DNA of 64,000 nt, from contig NMRB01000023.1 in the NCBI GenBank assembly GCA_002633025.1, positions 559,199 to 623,198 on the forward strand. The letters run 5' to 3'. The position numbers were made by a program, and so were the translations under genes. Position 1 is the stretch's first letter, and every line of letters begins with the position of its first letter. This document shows, piece by piece, positions 62,101 to 64,000 of the stretch. The notes beneath the pieces are model-generated. The model searched no databases and was not told where the DNA came from. It saw only the letters and a program-made list of their open reading frames with translations. This stretch comes from Notospermus geniculatus (Eukaryota; Nemertea; Pilidiophora; Heteronemertea; Lineidae).

Positions 62101-64000
62101 GGCAACACCAATCCAAAAGCCCCAGTATCCGTTTTTCATTGCCCTGGCTTCCTCGTGGGTATATCTGCCCCCACATCTGCCACAGCAGCGACAGAATGCC
62201 AGGATAATTCCAACAAATGGAATGATGATAGACAGCACAAGTCCAATTGCAGTGGGCACCAGCATTGGCGCCTCCAGCTTGGCATACTGGAAAAGAGAGG
62301 ATAGGCCTATGAAAGCTCTAGCCCAGGACACCCTGATACCGGTAGGCCTACTGTTGTTGGTTGAACGTGGAAGATTCAATGAAATTAAAATGAGGTAAGA
62401 TTAAGAAACCTCCTCTTGTAATGAGAGTATTCCAGGAAGTGCCTTCTAACTTATCTAAGTAGGCAATATCAGTCGCCCTCTGATTATGAAATGGGACAGA
62501 ATTCAAACTACATGTAGATAGGTTAGAGAACCACCCTCCATGGACCACCTTGGACTGATGTACATACATGTACTTACATCTTGCCATTGGTTCATAATCT
62601 CATTGAGATCAAAGTTCGAATCCTTCAGACGGACAATCAGGTCTGAAAAAAGTTGATTGGCGTAGTTATTGGATGGTACAAATTGTACTAGTCTACAAAC
62701 ATTAATGGTCTGATTGACTGGATGGATGCGCATGACATGAGGCCATGTCAGGATTGTCAACTAAAATCCAGATAGCCAAATAAATGGATGATGGAACTGA
62801 TGACAGATAGGCCCTCATGATCAGTCATATCAAGTCTTACCAAAATCATGAGCATCCATGATGAGAGGCGCGCGCAAATTTCCACACGCGCATTTGATGT
62901 GATTTAGTTACTTCGAGGCATGCAATGCAGTTTTTCCTTGATTTTAGGAAAAAAGCAAGGAGCGCTCAGTCAGTGCATGTTGTCATCCAAAGTAAATAAA
63001 GGGGTTAAAGGCCTGTTCACACCAACACCCTGCCGCGGGCCGCGATGGCGAAAACGACGCGCGCGTTCACAGCCATGACAGCCGGGAAAATAGGTTCAAT
63101 GGATTTTCAATAAAAGGGTCACACCAAAGACGCGCGGCAAAAAAGTGACGCGCTCTTGCCGCCCGATATAACTTTTGTAGTTATCCAGTGCGCTTGCTAC
63201 AGCGGTTTTTCTCGCTGCGCATGCTCAGAGATTGTGACTATCTACGCACGTGGTGAAAATGCGCGTCTCCCGCAGCGTTTCACGCGCGAGGTGTGACCCC
63301 TGATGTGGGCGGAAACCGCGGCGTTTTCCGCTGTGTTCAACGCGCGTTTTTGGTGTGTTCGGACCTTCAAGGGCCCTTCACACCAAACCGCGCCGCGGGC
63401 CGCCGTGACGGCGAAAAACAACGCGCGTTCACCGCCGCGAAAATAGGTTGGATTTTCAATAAAAGGAGGGTCACACCAAAGACGCGCGGCAAAAAATGAC
63501 GCGCGCTCGCCGCCCGAAATAATTTTTGTATGTGGGCGGAAACCACTGTGTTCAACGCGCGTTTTTCCCTGCGCGTTCGCCTGAGAACCACGCCTATCAA
63601 CTGTTGGTAGGCATTCAGGCAGACAAGACGCATCAACATCACACATTATGTCCCATGTGATTTTTACAAGTTTATTAGTGCTGAAATCCCCACTAAATCA
63701 ATCGAATAAGACATAGTGACAATGTACGATTATTTTAGTTTCCAGTAGGCCCAGCTATTTATGAAGGAATGCGGGTTGAAAATGACACAAAAATCAACAC
63801 TGAACTTTCAAGAAGAAAAAAATTCGAGAAAAAAACTCGCGTCGGGAAAATCGGCATCACATCGGCGGAATGCTCACCCCAAGGGACTTTTATGACCGTG
63901 TAGACAAAATTGGTGGCGATTTCAATGTATGGTCCAAGCAGCCATGGACCTTCTTGTTCTTCGTATTTGTCCAAATAATCACCAAGGGTGTAATTTCCCG
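56070..64000 (-). CDS. PROM1: Prominin (CD133 family), 5' end beyond window
   Basis: A pentaspan glycoprotein of plasma-membrane protrusions and cilia that binds cholesterol. There are 25 exons: 63878-64000, 62578-62642, 62075-62286, 61780-61900, 61538-61604, 61337-61426, 61018-61223, 60831-60905, 60614-60677, 60420-60505, 60141-60229, 59893-60048, 59434-59557, 59125-59222, 58885-58969, 58504-58656, 58316-58396, 57968-58051, 57694-57747, 57508-57588, 57267-57335, 56989-57078, 56710-56795, 56238-56460 and 56070-56120. About 877 codons are visible (human 865 in all), so only the signal peptide and first residues are missing. Hallmarks: TM1 before FCRCCGRCGG, TM2 GFWIGVAIMICCIVIM, TM3 ITIVILSIPVLTMLLSIFG, TM4 IFFGIFWFFCLGAIAFLIGA, NRGIYGALQLNNSF in extracellular loop 2, TM5 WLSLNVIAIFLMILNVL. 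The cytoplasmic tail is proline-rich (NPPPPPVWDLTPGF). Whether it is the PROM1 or PROM2 orthologue is not resolvable; exon phases fit throughout. Confidence 0.94.
58141..58258. mobile_element. 118-bp foldback element in prominin intron
   Basis: GGGCCGTATTCTAGAAGCTT at the left and AAGCTTCTAGAATACGGCCC at the right are perfect inverted ends. The arms extend through CCTTAAGTGTAAGGTCGACCTT. It is the same family as 53524-53627. Confidence 0.9.
63007..63367. mobile_element. 361-bp CpG-rich element with inverted ends, copy 1
   Basis: The ends AAAGGCCTGTTCACACCAA and TTGGTGTGTTCGGACCTT are imperfect inverted repeats. The interior is very rich in CGCG words. It lies in the first visible prominin intron, and a shorter copy follows at once at 63371. 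Confidence 0.75.
63371..63590. mobile_element. CpG-rich element, shortened copy 2
   Basis: It starts GGGCCCTTCACACCAAACCGC and repeats the interior words of copy 1 in the same order: CGCCGCGGGCCG, GAAAATAGGTT, GATTTTCAATAAAAG, GGTCACACCAAAGACGCGCG, TGTGGGCGGAAACC, GTGTTCAACGCGCGTTTTT. The middle is deleted relative to copy 1 and the right end is lost. Confidence 0.75.

Overview
This is a stretch of an animal (metazoan) nuclear genome. Genes are split by many short introns with GT..AG borders, intergenic DNA is full of small foldback elements, and every recognised product is a conserved animal protein. The many TACATGTA, TAGGCCTA and ACCGGTA words and the small-intron style fit a marine invertebrate, possibly an invertebrate deuterostome such as an echinoderm, hemichordate or amphioxus. 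That placement is an impression, not a proof. There are two long N gaps (26651-27108 and 46216-46972) and three single Ns (5760, 30574, 52144), each sitting on a sequence discontinuity.

Layout. 1-16925: about 17 kb with no coding region I can support, but with several repeats and one clear 115-bp foldback element. 16926-23586 (+): PP2A regulatory subunit B55, eight coding exons, complete (444 aa). 23587-28110: probable 3' UTR/intergenic DNA with a gap. 28111-31376 (-): DDX41 RNA helicase, with the middle of its N-terminal half missing at a single N. 33320-35680 (-): CutC copper homeostasis protein, seven exons, complete (251 aa). 36388-55080 (+): WDR11, 25 exons, complete (1271 aa), divergent from CUTC across about 0.7 kb. 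56070-64000 (-): a prominin (CD133 family) gene, 25 exons, lacking only its 5' end, which lies beyond the window; it is tail-to-tail with WDR11.

The most striking feature is inside the 8.9-kb intron 18 of WDR11. Four closely related intronless class A GPCR genes lie there in tandem on the opposite strand (44866-46002, 46973-48054, 49273-50391, 51303-52143). Their flanks are also related, so whole units of about 2.0-2.3 kb were duplicated. The receptors share an unusual set of motifs: ERA instead of DRY, no CWxP tryptophan, and NFIIY instead of NPxxY.

The host genes are housekeeping or developmental: phosphatase targeting, splicing/nucleic-acid sensing, copper handling, WDR11-complex trafficking/Hedgehog signalling, and membrane protrusions. 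I see no functional pathway linking them. The exon models were assembled by hand from reading frame, splice borders and recalled family sequences. Internal phase consistency is the main check: all three complete multi-exon genes give coding lengths divisible by three.
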